64,000 bases of DNA from positions 1-64,000 of the forward strand of contig CAZNYM010000001.1 in NCBI GenBank assembly GCA_964577255.1. The letters run 5' to 3'. Under the pieces are notes generated by a model. That model did not search any database and was not told the origin of the DNA. It saw nothing but the letters and a program-made list of their open reading frames with translations. Shown here one piece after another: positions 42,239 to 51,061 of the stretch. Position 1 is the first letter of the stretch, and every line of letters starts with the position of its first letter. Source of the DNA: Micavibrio_C sp964577255 (GTDB lineage Bacteria; Pseudomonadota; Alphaproteobacteria; Micavibrionales; Micavibrionaceae). The position numbers and the translations under genes were made by a program.

Positions 42239-42836
42239 GTTCGCCTCCTTCACGGTTTTGCTCATTCACATACGCGTAACCCAAAGCCTGCAGCCCTGCG
42301 CGGACGCCGTCCTTGCCGCGCATCACCAGCGACTCGACGGCCTTGGGGCTGATATTCATCACGGCGGCCGCTTCCCTGTGGCTCAGGCCCTCGTAAAAAC
42401 ACAGCACCAGCGCCCGGCGCTGGCGTTCCGGCAGACGCGCGAGCGCCGCTCTGATCTGCGCCTGTTCCTCGCGGTCGGCCAGCGCCTGCGCCTCGTCCGG
42501 GCCGCGGTCAGGCAGTTCCTCGGAGAGGATGACCACCCGCTCCCGCCCCCTTTGCCGCAGCAGATCGACGCAGCGGTTCGACACGACCCGGTAAAACCAG
42601 GTGGTAAAGCGCGCATCGCGCCCCGAGTCGAACGCGCGCGGATTGTCCCAGAGCTTCAGAAAACAATCCTGCACCGCGTCCTCCGCCAGGCTGGTCTGGC
42701 CGGTCAGCCGCCAGGCCAGGGCGTAAAACCGTTTTGTGTGCCGCCGCACCAGAAAAGAGAAAGCCTGATGATCGCGATCCTTCACGCGGGCCATCAGGCT
42801 TTCATCATCCGGGTTGTCGCCGGTCAAAGCCGTCAA
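42213..42836 (-). CDS. ECF-type RNA polymerase sigma factor
   Basis: A 207-aa sigma-70 family factor with only regions 2 and 4. Region 2 includes QAFSFLVRRHTKRFYALAWR and SLAEDAVQDCFLKLWDNP; region 4 includes LARLPERQRRALVLCFYEGL and SHREAAAVMNISPKAVESLV. The start is TTG at 42836, 3 nt after the EF-hand gene stop; an ATG at residue 15 is the alternative. It is co-transcribed with its likely anti-sigma and sensor genes. It probably responds to an envelope signal, possibly metal. Confidence 0.93.
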   Translation of the reverse strand: MTALTGDNPDDESLMARVKDRDHQAFSFLVRRHTKRFYALAWRLTGQTSLAEDAVQDCFLKLWDNPRAFDSGRDARFTTWFYRVVSNRCVDLLRQRGRERVVILSEELPDRGPDEAQALADREEQAQIRAALARLPERQRRALVLCFYEGLSHREAAAVMNISPKAVESLVMRGKDGVRAGLQALGYAYVNEQNREGGEHGARYYRS

Positions 42837-42839
42837 GGC

Positions 42840-43451
42840 TTACGGCTGCTTCGGCGTTTCCGGAGCGGCCGGAGCCTGTTCGCCCGCCTGCTGCTCCTTC
42901 ATTTTCCTGAACTGTTCGCGCTTTTCCTTCCACTCGGCCTTTTTGGCGGCGCGGTAAGCCTGGCGCTCTTCATTCGAAACGCTACCGTTGCCATCCTTGT
43001 CGATTTCGGAGAATTTTTTCTCGCCCTGTTCCGCGAACTGTTCGCGGGTGACTTTGCCGTCACCGTCCGCATCCATGGCAGAGAAACGCTTCATCATGCC
43101 ATCATGCATTTTCTGGCGGCGCTCGTCATTGGCGGGAGGCACCACACCTTCAGCGGCCTTTTCCTTCATTTTCTCCTCATGGCGCGCTTCCATTTCCTTC
43201 ATCCGCGCTTCCATGTCGGCGGCGGTTATCACACCATCTTTGTCTTTATCAAGCTCGTCGAACTGCTTGTTGCTTGCGGCCGCGCTTTCCTCGACGGTCA
43301 CTGTACCGTCGCCGTTGGCGTCGATCTTTTCCATCATGCCGGGGCGGCCGTGATGGCCTTCTTTCTTGGCCGCGGTCTCATCCTCGGCGAAGGCAGCGCC
43401 CGTCATAAGCAGAAGCGCGGCGGCGGCGCACAGGGGAATCTGATACAGCAT
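42840..43451 (-). CDS. Exported EF-hand calcium-binding protein
   Basis: A 203-aa periplasmic protein with signal peptide (ending AAFAED) and four canonical EF-hand loops: DANGDGTVTVEE (44-55), DKDKDGVITAAD (68-79), DADGDGKVTREQ (127-138) and DKDGNGSVSNEE (151-162). Lys/Glu/Met-rich helices separate them, and a Gln/Pro-rich tail ends the protein. The ATG at 43451 has AAGGAG 7 nt upstream; longer frames are rejected. It is first in a run of four genes with the ECF sigma factor, which suggests it is part of the same envelope response. Confidence 0.93.
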   Translation of the reverse strand: MLYQIPLCAAAALLLMTGAAFAEDETAAKKEGHHGRPGMMEKIDANGDGTVTVEESAAASNKQFDELDKDKDGVITAADMEARMKEMEARHEEKMKEKAAEGVVPPANDERRQKMHDGMMKRFSAMDADGDGKVTREQFAEQGEKKFSEIDKDGNGSVSNEERQAYRAAKKAEWKEKREQFRKMKEQQAGEQAPAAPETPKQP

Positions 43452-43559
43452 GGTTTTTCTCCTTTTCATGACCATGATACGCGCGGGGCAGAAAAATCCC
43501 CCGGATCCGTTCCGGATTTTCCGCCGGGAAAGCGGCAAAACCGGGGCAAAAGCGGGTTT

Positions 43560-44642
43560 TTACTGTGCCGCCAGATCAAGAACGATACGGTCGCCCTGGC
43601 TGGCCGAGGGCGGAATCGCCCGCGCCCACAGCACCTGACCCGGTGCCGTCATCTGGAACACCAGGCGTGTGCCGCCCTGGCCGTCCGGCCCGGCGGCATA
43701 GCCGCTGACAAGCGGCGTATCCTGAACGCTGCGCGCCTGCGGCCCGCCGTTCCAGCCCACGCCCGGCAGTTCGATCACCAGCAGTTTTTCATTGTTATCG
43801 ATGTCGTAGCGGAAGGGCGCGGCGCCGCTGGTATCGAGCACCAGCCTGATCTTGTTGCCGTGATCGCCGAAGCGCACGCCCTGCACGCTGACGCCCCCGG
43901 CTGCCGGACGCGGCGCAGGATTGTAAGCCGCCATCTCCGCGGCTGGCGCAGGCTGCTGCGGCCGGACGGGAACGGCCACCGGCGCCATCAGCGGCGCGAT
44001 GCGGCTCGACTGGCGCGGCGGGGAACGCGGCACCATAGAGGGCGCGACCGGTTCGGCGGCGGGTGGCGGCGCGAGCGACACCGGTTCGTCGGCGTAGTAT
44101 TCCGCTTCGGCGCGGGCCTGGTTGTAAGGATCCATCGCCCGCGCGGGCTCTCCCGCCATGACGCTGCCGCCGGCCTTGGGCTCGACCGCGGGCAGCGTCC
44201 CCGGCGATGCCAGAGGCGGCTGCTGTTGCTGCGGCGGCGGCGCGTAAGATGGTTCCGCATAAGCCTGCATCGGCTCTGGCGGCGCGGCCGGCACGCCGCC
44301 CGCGAGCTTGGTGATCGCGGGCATCATCATGCTGAGGTCGTTGCGCATCATTTCCACCTGATGCTCGAGCTCGGCGATGCGCTTGCGCGATTCCGCAAGC
44401 TCGGCCAACTCGTCGGCGGTGGCGACAGGACGCGCCGTACGATCGGGCACCAGCCATGTCGAATCGGATGTCTGCATCACGCGGGTCTGGGGCGCGGCAG
44501 GCGGCTGCGGATCGGCGTCGTTCCAGTCATAGGCCGTGTCGGCCGGGGGCCATTCCCGCACCCAGGAGCAGCCGCTCACGAGCAGCGCCGCGACCGTCGC
44601 CGCCGCCAGCATCCATCGTCCGCTATTTCTGCGCGATGTCAT
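43560..44642 (-). CDS. Lipoprotein with C-terminal AMIN-like domain
   Basis: A 360-aa lipoprotein (lipobox LVSGC). A short coiled coil at about 82-110 (ESRKRIAELEHQVEMMRNDL) is followed by a long Pro/Ala/Gln low-complexity region (115-255). The C-terminal domain about 262-360 (GVRFGDHGNKIRLVLDTSGA, YDIDNNEKLLVIELPGV) resembles AMIN domains, which bind peptidoglycan in AmiC and secretins. It is probably an outer-membrane protein reaching into the periplasm. The family is otherwise not recognised. It is separated from the EF-hand gene by 108 bp. Confidence 0.75.
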   Translation of the reverse strand: MTSRRNSGRWMLAAATVAALLVSGCSWVREWPPADTAYDWNDADPQPPAAPQTRVMQTSDSTWLVPDRTARPVATADELAELAESRKRIAELEHQVEMMRNDLSMMMPAITKLAGGVPAAPPEPMQAYAEPSYAPPPQQQQPPLASPGTLPAVEPKAGGSVMAGEPARAMDPYNQARAEAEYYADEPVSLAPPPAAEPVAPSMVPRSPPRQSSRIAPLMAPVAVPVRPQQPAPAAEMAAYNPAPRPAAGGVSVQGVRFGDHGNKIRLVLDTSGAAPFRYDIDNNEKLLVIELPGVGWNGGPQARSVQDTPLVSGYAAGPDGQGGTRLVFQMTAPGQVLWARAIPPSASQGDRIVLDLAAQ

Positions 44643-44729
44643 AGGCTTGCATCCCGTTTTGTAACCTGATTACCCGAAGCTAGAGATTCCGGGACCGGGC
44701 GGCAACAATCCCCGGGCACAGGTGCGCCG

Positions 44730-44738
44730 TTATCCACA
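44730..44738 (+). other. Single consensus DnaA box
   Basis: TTATCCACA matches the DnaA box consensus exactly and lies in the 108-bp gap between the AMIN lipoprotein and a glycosyltransferase gene. No further boxes or AT-rich unwinding element are nearby, so it is not an origin. It could be a DnaA titration or regulatory site, or chance. Confidence 0.35.
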
Positions 44739-44750
44739 CGCGGGGTCTTG

Positions 44751-45893
44751 TCATAAGTTTTTATAAAAACCGGCGAGCTTTTCCGTGACCGCCGCCGCGC
44801 TCATTTCCTGCGCCACCAGCGCGCGGCCCTGCGCGCCCAAACGGCGGCACAGCGCGCGGTCGCCCGCCAGCAGCAGCAGACGCTCGGCCAGCAGCACGGC
44901 GTCGCCGGGGGGGACAAGAAATCCGTTCTCTCCCTCGCTGACGACGTCGCGGCAACCCGGCACGTCGGTCGCGACGATGGCGCGGCCGCACGCCGCCGCT
45001 TCCAGCAGCGCCTTGGGCACCCCCTCGCCGCCCGTCGAAGGCAGCACCGCCGCATGGGCCTGCGCCCAGACCGCTTTCATATCATCGCAATGGCCTTTGT
45101 AAATCACCGCCGGGTTGCCGGCAGTCCAGGCTTCGATCTCGGCAAGCGTCCACGAAGCCGGATTGGCAGGATCGGGCCGGCCGCACAGCCACAGACGGAC
45201 GGCGGGCGCGTGATGGCGCAAAAGTTCGAACGCTTCGCGCAAAGTCGCAAGCCCCTTAATCGCCAGCATGCGCGCCGGAAAGACGCAGATGAATTCCGCG
45301 CTGTCGTCGGGAAAGGGCTGCGGCGTGAAATGATCGAGATCGACCCCCGAGCCGCGCACCAGCAGCACCCGCGAACGGTCTTCGGGCAGCAAACCGAGTC
45401 CGTTGAGCGTAGCCAGGTCGTCGCCGTTCTGCACCATCACATACGAACCCGGCCGGCGCAGCAGCACGCGGAACATCGGCACGATGACAAGGCGCAGCGC
45501 GCGTGCAAGCGCGCTCTGACCGCAGAACACGAAACCCAGCCCGGCGAAGGCGTTGACGACCACGGGAACGCCCGCGCACCACGCCGCGATCGAACCGTAC
45601 AGCACCGGCTTCATGGCGATGTGATGGACAATATCGGGACGCTCGCGCCGGTAAAGGCGTGCAAGGCCCGCGATCTGCACCAGAGCGCGCAGGGGATTGA
45701 GCGAACGGCGCGAAAAGCTGAAGGGAATGAGCCGCGCACCGTGCGCCGCCAGCTTTCCTTCCCGGTCCGCACCTTCGGTAACCACCGCCGTTTCAAAGCC
45801 GACCTGTTGCGCCGCGCGCAGCGTCGGCAGGCGGTGGGAGAGGAAATAGCCTTCCTCCGTCACCGCGTAAAGCAGGCGGCGGGCGGGTTTCAC
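44751..45893 (-). CDS. GT4-family glycosyltransferase (lipid-linked oligosaccharide type)
   Basis: A 380-aa GT-B transferase resembling WbpT/PglA-like enzymes that add the second sugar to an undecaprenyl-PP-linked sugar. The N-terminus is ARRLLYAVTEEGYFLSHRLP; the acceptor-domain segment VHHIAMKPVLYGSIAA-like (IVHHIAMKPVLYGSIAAWCA) and C-terminal LPSTGGEGVPKALLEAAACG are typical. The start is GTG at 45893, overlapping the stop of the WecA-like gene (GTGA), with AGGA upstream. Pairing with a lipid-carrier glycosyl-1-phosphate transferase supports its role. Confidence 0.88.
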   Translation of the reverse strand: MKPARRLLYAVTEEGYFLSHRLPTLRAAQQVGFETAVVTEGADREGKLAAHGARLIPFSFSRRSLNPLRALVQIAGLARLYRRERPDIVHHIAMKPVLYGSIAAWCAGVPVVVNAFAGLGFVFCGQSALARALRLVIVPMFRVLLRRPGSYVMVQNGDDLATLNGLGLLPEDRSRVLLVRGSGVDLDHFTPQPFPDDSAEFICVFPARMLAIKGLATLREAFELLRHHAPAVRLWLCGRPDPANPASWTLAEIEAWTAGNPAVIYKGHCDDMKAVWAQAHAAVLPSTGGEGVPKALLEAAACGRAIVATDVPGCRDVVSEGENGFLVPPGDAVLLAERLLLLAGDRALCRRLGAQGRALVAQEMSAAAVTEKLAGFYKNL

Positions 45894-46981
45894 GACGGAT
45901 CCTGCGCCCGGACGAGGCGGCTGATCACGCGGCGGAAGCGGTGCGGGCGCATCGACATATATATGTGCGCGAACAGGAAGGCGATCCAGGGATATGTCAG
46001 CCACGCCTGCGGCCAGCCCATAAACTGCACGATAAGCGCGAGCAGCGCGCCGCCCGCCACCAGTGTCAGGATCACGGCGGTCGCCCGCCCGGGGCTAAGG
46101 CCCGCGTATATGAAATGATGGTGGAAATGGTCGTGGTCGGGATCGAACGGATGGCGCCCCTGCGACACGCGGCGGGCGAACTGCCCGCATATATCGAAGA
46201 TCGGCAGGGCCAGGAGCCACGCCACACCCATCGGATATATATAAGTGTGATTGATCTTCACCATATCGATGCAGAGCCAGGCCAGCATCACCCCCAGGCA
46301 CAGGCTGCCCGCGTCGCCCAGAAAGACGCGCGCCCGCGCCAGACCCGGACGGCGCATGTTGTGCAGAAGGAACCCGCCCAGGCAACCCAGCGCGAGCGCC
46401 AGCAGCGCCAGCTTGTCGCCGGCGCCGGTTGCGACGGCGCAGACCAGCAGCGCGAGGATGATGATAAAACCGATGCCGGCAGCCAGCCCGTCGAGGCCAT
46501 CCATCAGGTTGACCGCGTTGATCAGCAGCACCACGGCGATCAGGCTCATGACCGCACTGAAGGGCCCGAGGCCGAACGGCCCAAAGCCGAACAGGTCGCC
46601 CATGCTAGTAACACGCACATCGCCCCCGAACACCAGCAGCACCGCTGCGACAAACTGGGTCAGGAACTTGAAGCGCGCCGACAGGCCGTAACGGTCGTCG
46701 CAGCCGCCGATCACGAGCAACAGCGCAAATGCGGTGAAGACGCCGGCGATGCCCGGCACCGCGATCCCCGAGATAACGGCCAGGATCATGAACACGGGAA
46801 AGATGACGAGCCCGCCGACTGGCGGCACCGCACCCTCGTGTTTTTTGCGGCCGCCAGGCAGGTCGACAAACCCGCCGGCAACGGCGCGGCGGATCACCGG
46901 CGGCAGTAAAACGGCAACGGTCAAAAAACCCGCAATAAAAAGCGCGAGCGCGGCAACCGGGTGGGACAGATCCGCCAGCAT
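45890..46981 (-). CDS. WecA/TagO-like undecaprenyl-phosphate glycosyl-1-phosphate transferase
   Basis: A 363-aa integral membrane enzyme of the MraY/WecA family that transfers a sugar-1-phosphate from UDP-sugar to undecaprenyl phosphate, initiating O-antigen or related glycan synthesis. It has about 10-11 membrane segments. Family motifs are GGCDDRYGL (92-100), NLMDGLDGLAAG and FLGDAGSL, and a His-rich loop HPFDPDHDHFHHHF near the C-terminus, as in WecA. It starts 12 nt after the mnmC-flp stop and overlaps the next glycosyltransferase. Confidence 0.95.
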   Translation of the reverse strand: MLADLSHPVAALALFIAGFLTVAVLLPPVIRRAVAGGFVDLPGGRKKHEGAVPPVGGLVIFPVFMILAVISGIAVPGIAGVFTAFALLLVIGGCDDRYGLSARFKFLTQFVAAVLLVFGGDVRVTSMGDLFGFGPFGLGPFSAVMSLIAVVLLINAVNLMDGLDGLAAGIGFIIILALLVCAVATGAGDKLALLALALGCLGGFLLHNMRRPGLARARVFLGDAGSLCLGVMLAWLCIDMVKINHTYIYPMGVAWLLALPIFDICGQFARRVSQGRHPFDPDHDHFHHHFIYAGLSPGRATAVILTLVAGGALLALIVQFMGWPQAWLTYPWIAFLFAHIYMSMRPHRFRRVISRLVRAQDPS

Positions 46982-46993
46982 GGTACGCCTTCC

Positions 46994-48913
46994 CTACTCT
47001 TCTTCCACGGATTTCTCTATCGCCGTCGACAGGGCGAAATCGGCGCTGCTGAACACATGCGCGATCGAATCGCCCATCAGCATGAAGGCGGCGGCCACCA
47101 CCAGCGCGATGCCCGCGATGAACAGACCGTATTCGATGGCGGTCACGCCGCTTTCGTCGGCGGCCCAGGCCTGCCCCCGGCGCCGCAGCCGCGCCAGAAT
47201 GCGGGCGGGCGCGATAGCTGCCGCCGCAGAAGCATAAAGTATGGAAGGCGCCTGCGTCATAAGACCGACAATATACGCCGAACCGGCCAGCGAGGAAACC
47301 AGCCCATGCGAACCGTGCGCTACATTGACATATATATTGTCCTGTTCCGGCGCCGGACCGATCAGCGGCACGCGGTCGCGCGCGGCGCAGCGCAGCGACG
47401 CCCGGCCGCCCGTAACGCGGAAAGCGCCGGCAAGCGCCGGCACAGCGGATTCCATCTGGCTCATGACAGTTTCATGATCGGCGGGATCGACCAGCGTATC
47501 GCTGCGCCAGGCCTGAAAGGTCGATCCGGCGGCGCTGCGCCCGCCAACCGTAGCGGCGACGTAACCGCTGTGACAGATATTGGCGCGCAGGGAAAAAGCG
47601 GGATCGGCGGCTTCGAGAAAACTGATCTGCCCGCGCACCGTGTGAACCGGCAGCCATGAGAGGCCGGGAACGTCGAGAACGCCCGCGCCGCTCGCCACGA
47701 TCACGGCGTCGCAGTCGCGGCACGCCTCTTCATAGCCACCCGTCTTTATTTCCACATCCCGCGCGTACAGGCGGCACAGTGCCGCTGGATCGATCCGCCC
47801 GGCCTCGGGCAGGTATAAAGCTTCCTGGGTCAGCGCCACACCCGCAAGCGCCGAGGCTTCGGCTGCGTCCACGATGCGGGCATGATCCGGATGCCAGCCC
47901 CCGTTCGCCGCCATGCCACGCAGGCGCCTTTCCTTGTCGGCGTCACTCATGAAGTGAAGGCTGCCGCAATGATGATGCCCGACGGCCTGCGCATCCGCCC
48001 CGCGCAGCGCCTGATCGAGCAGCGAAAACCCGGTGGCGAAAAAACCGGCCAGCGGCGTTTTGTTCTGCGCCAGGCGCGGATTGATGAGCCCCACCGGATT
48101 GCCGGAAGCACCGGCGGCAAACGCGCCCGCGCGGTCATAAAGCGTAACCGCTACGCCCGCGCGGCGTAAAAGCCAGGCGGCGGACGTTCCCGCCAACCCC
48201 GCGCCGACGATGCCGACGTGCCGGGGGATGGAGGACAACGCGGCGGCACCCGTTCCGGTGAAACGCGCGATCGTCATGTCGCGCTTGCGGCCGAAGCCGC
48301 GCGCCCTCTCTACGGCGAACCCCGCCTGCGCCAGTCCGCGCCGCACCACGCCCGCCGCAGAAAAACTCGCTGCGGCGGCGCCGGGCGAGGACAGCCGCGC
48401 CATGGCGGCAAACAATGTTTCAGTCCACATCTGCGGATTGCGCGCGGGCGCGAACCCGTCGAGGAACCATGCCTGGACACCGCCTGGCACGACCATTTCC
48501 GGCAACGCTTCATTGACGTCGTCGAACACCAGTGTCAGATCGACCCCCTCCGCCAGAGCTAGACGGTGCGCACCGGGAATGCGTAGGGGATACAGGGCCA
48601 GGAGCCGCTCAAGACGCGCACCTATCTCCTCCTGCCATGGCGTCAGAGCTGCGCGGATCTGCGCCGGGGTCAGGGGATATTTTTCAAGCGAAATAATCTG
48701 CAGGCGCTGGCCAGGCGCGCGCGCGCGTTCAAACAGATCCCACAGCGCCAGCACATTGAGCCCCGTGCCGAAGCCCGTCTCGCACACGGTAAAAACCGGC
48801 TTCCCTGCCCAGGCCGCAGGCAGATTGTTGCCCTGCAGGAAGACATGCCGGGTCTCGGCAAGCCCGTCTTCGGCCGAGAAATAAATATCGTCAAAAAGCT
48901 CCGAGCGGATCAT
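46994..48913 (-). CDS. mnmC: MnmC tRNA modification enzyme fused in frame to a Flp-type pilin
   Basis: The 639-aa product has two parts. Residues 1 to about 580 are bifunctional MnmC. The methyltransferase half has CETGFGTGLNVLALW (44-58) and WFLDGFAPARNPQMW (149-163). The FAD-dependent half starts GIVGAGLAG (234-242) and ends with SHGLVSSLAGSAYIV and PARILARLRRRG, where MnmC normally stops. MnmC converts cmnm5(s2)U34 to mnm5(s2)U34. Residues 585-639 continue as a complete Flp pilin: ADESG then VTAIEYGLFIAGIALVVAAA, with Glu+5 and Tyr+6 after Gly589 and an acidic end. The start is the ATG at 48913; the frame open to 49270 is not MnmC-like. An internal ATG at 47260 could make a separate pilin with a 38-residue leader, but it lacks a ribosome binding site. 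Confidence 0.92.
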   Translation of the reverse strand: MIRSELFDDIYFSAEDGLAETRHVFLQGNNLPAAWAGKPVFTVCETGFGTGLNVLALWDLFERARAPGQRLQIISLEKYPLTPAQIRAALTPWQEEIGARLERLLALYPLRIPGAHRLALAEGVDLTLVFDDVNEALPEMVVPGGVQAWFLDGFAPARNPQMWTETLFAAMARLSSPGAAAASFSAAGVVRRGLAQAGFAVERARGFGRKRDMTIARFTGTGAAALSSIPRHVGIVGAGLAGTSAAWLLRRAGVAVTLYDRAGAFAAGASGNPVGLINPRLAQNKTPLAGFFATGFSLLDQALRGADAQAVGHHHCGSLHFMSDADKERRLRGMAANGGWHPDHARIVDAAEASALAGVALTQEALYLPEAGRIDPAALCRLYARDVEIKTGGYEEACRDCDAVIVASGAGVLDVPGLSWLPVHTVRGQISFLEAADPAFSLRANICHSGYVAATVGGRSAAGSTFQAWRSDTLVDPADHETVMSQMESAVPALAGAFRVTGGRASLRCAARDRVPLIGPAPEQDNIYVNVAHGSHGLVSSLAGSAYIVGLMTQAPSILYASAAAAIAPARILARLRRRGQAWAADESGVTAIEYGLFIAGIALVVAAAFMLMGDSIAHVFSSADFALSTAIEKSVEEE

Positions 48914-49003
48914 GGCGAGGGGGAGGATAGCAAAAGCGCCTTTCCTTAGGCGAGAAGAATGATATCTTTTTATAAGTCCGTTTTCACGCCGCAAGGAGCC
49001 GCC

Positions 49004-51061
49004 ATGCCCGCCGCCAACCCCCTGCTCGTCCCTTCCCGCCTGCCCAACCAGGCACCGCCCTTCAATAAAATAAAGGACAGCCACTATATGCCGGCGCTGC
49101 GGGCTGCCATTAAGGAGGCGCGACGCAACATCGCGGCTATAAAGAAAAACAAGGCCGCGCCGGATTTTGAAAATACCATCGTGGCGCTTGAAACCGCTTC
49201 GCAGACCATGGGCTATGTCCTTTCGGTCTTCTACAACATGAACGGTGTTATCAAGACGCCGCGCCTGCACGCGCTGTCGCAGGAGATTGGGCCGCTGTCC
49301 TCCGACTTCTCAAGCGACATCGCCCAGGATAAGGATCTGTTCGCGCGGGTGAAGGCCGTGTGGGACAAGCGCAAAAAACTCAAGCTCACACCCGAGCAGC
49401 AGACTCTGCTCGAGGACAGCTACAAATCCTTCGTACGCAGCGGCGCGCTTCTGAGTGCAGCGAAACAAAAACGCCTGCGCGCGATCAACAAGCGCCTGTC
49501 GGTGCTGGGGCCGGTTTTCGCCAACAATGTCTCGCTCTCGTCGCGGGAATTCGTGCTTCATGTTAAAAACGAAAAGGATCTCGCCGGCCTGCCGGAAAAC
49601 GCCCGCGCCGGGGCGCGCATGACCGCGCAGGAACGGGGTCTCAAAACCGGCTGGGCCTTCACCCTCGATTACCCGAGCTTCGGCCCGTTTCTGCAATATG
49701 CCGACAACCGGGCCCTGCGGGAAAAAATCTGGCGCGCCTTCTCGACGCGCGCCAGCAAGGGTAAACACGACAACAGCAAGGTCCTGCTTGAAATCGTCCG
49801 CCTGCGGCACGAGCGCGCGCGGCTTCTGGGTTACAAATCTCATGCCGCCTACGTTCTCGAGGAGCGCATGGCCCGCACGCCGGAGAACGTCATGCGCTTC
49901 CTTGAAGATTTCAAGAAAGCCTACCGCCCGGCGGCGCAGAAAGATCTCAGGGAACTCAAGGCCTTTGTAAAAACCGTGGGCGGGCCCACCGACCTCAAGC
50001 CCTGGGACATCTCTTACTACAGCGAGAAGCTGCGCCAGCGCGATTACGCCTTCTCATCGGAAGATTTGCGGGCCTATTTCCCGCTTGAGACTGTGCTCAA
50101 GGGCTGTTTCGATCATTTCAGCAAGCTTTTCAACCTGCGCTTTCGCGAAAACCGCAAATACCCCGTCTGGCACAAGGACGTCACCGCTTACGACGTCTTC
50201 GACAAGGACAGCCGCCGCTTTATGGGCACGCTGTACGCCGATTTCTTCCCCCGTGCAGGCGGCAAGAACCCGGGCGCGTGGATGACCACGTTCCGCGACC
50301 AGGGACTATACCGCGGCAAGGTCGAACGGCCCCTGGTCGCCATCGTCTGCAATTTTACAAAGCCGACGAAGGGCAAGCCGTCGCTGCTCGATCACGACGA
50401 GGTGCTGACCCTGTTCCACGAAATGGGCCACGCCATGCACGGCATGCTCTCCGACGTCACCTACCCCTCGCTTTCCGGCACCAACGTCAAATGGGATTTC
50501 GTCGAGCTGCCTTCGCAGGTGCAGGAAAACTGGGCCTATACCCGCCCGACCCTCAACCTGATCGGCCGGCACTACAAAACCGGCAAGCCGATCCCGGCGG
50601 CGCTCATCATGAAGCTCAACCATGCCCGCAATTTCATGAACGGCTGGGCAGGATTGCGTCAGACGGCGTTCGGCCTTTTGGACATGGCCTGGCACAACGC
50701 CGCGCCGCAGGGCGTACGCGATGTCGGGAAATTCGAGGACAAAATCATGAAGAACGTCACGCTGTTCCGGCGCATGGGCGGGCCGCAGTCGAACGCCTTC
50801 AGCCATATCTTCGCGGGCGGCTACGCGGCGGGCTACTACAGCTACAAATGGGCCGAGGTGTTGGACGCAGACGCCTTCGCCGCCTTCGAGAAAAAAGGCC
50901 TCTACGACCGCGGCACCGCCCGCGCCTATAGAACCGGCGTGCTGGCGCGCGGTGGCAGCGAGGCGCCGCACATCCTCTATCGCCGCTTCCGTGGCCGTGA
51001 TGCCGATCTCAAAGCGCTGCTGCGGCGCGAGGGCCTGCCGGCGCGACGCCGCGCCGCCTAG
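49004..51061 (+). CDS. M3-family metallopeptidase (oligopeptidase A / Dcp type)
   Basis: A cytoplasmic zinc oligopeptidase for degrading short peptides. The 685-aa protein has no signal peptide. The zinc motif HEMGHAMHG lies in the second half (LTLFHEMGHAMHGMLSDVTY), followed by the third ligand region and the substrate-binding WDFVELPSQVQENW. The C-terminal GGYAAGYYSYKWAEVLDADA is the M3 signature. The start is the ATG at 49004 with AAGGAG upstream. It is divergent from mnmC; both promoters must lie in 90 bp. Dcp versus PrlC activity is not resolvable. Confidence 0.95.
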   Translation: MPAANPLLVPSRLPNQAPPFNKIKDSHYMPALRAAIKEARRNIAAIKKNKAAPDFENTIVALETASQTMGYVLSVFYNMNGVIKTPRLHALSQEIGPLSSDFSSDIAQDKDLFARVKAVWDKRKKLKLTPEQQTLLEDSYKSFVRSGALLSAAKQKRLRAINKRLSVLGPVFANNVSLSSREFVLHVKNEKDLAGLPENARAGARMTAQERGLKTGWAFTLDYPSFGPFLQYADNRALREKIWRAFSTRASKGKHDNSKVLLEIVRLRHERARLLGYKSHAAYVLEERMARTPENVMRFLEDFKKAYRPAAQKDLRELKAFVKTVGGPTDLKPWDISYYSEKLRQRDYAFSSEDLRAYFPLETVLKGCFDHFSKLFNLRFRENRKYPVWHKDVTAYDVFDKDSRRFMGTLYADFFPRAGGKNPGAWMTTFRDQGLYRGKVERPLVAIVCNFTKPTKGKPSLLDHDEVLTLFHEMGHAMHGMLSDVTYPSLSGTNVKWDFVELPSQVQENWAYTRPTLNLIGRHYKTGKPIPAALIMKLNHARNFMNGWAGLRQTAFGLLDMAWHNAAPQGVRDVGKFEDKIMKNVTLFRRMGGPQSNAFSHIFAGGYAAGYYSYKWAEVLDADAFAAFEKKGLYDRGTARAYRTGVLARGGSEAPHILYRRFRGRDADLKALLRREGLPARRRAA

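Noticed and set aside
42024..44669. An 881-codon plus-strand open frame, the longest on its strand in this region
   Set aside because: It runs antisense across five well-supported minus-strand genes (anti-sigma, sigma, EF-hand, AMIN lipoprotein and their starts), and its product is Arg/Ala/His-rich shadow sequence without any recognisable motif.
44730..44738. Replication origin suggested by a perfect DnaA box
   Set aside because: Only one box, no AT-rich unwinding region, and no dnaA, dnaN, gidA or parAB nearby.
48914..49270. A 119-codon N-terminal extension of MnmC
   Set aside because: The sequence is not MnmC-like, and it overlaps the divergent peptidase gene and its ribosome binding site. 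MIRSELFDDIYFS at 48913 aligns with the MnmC start.
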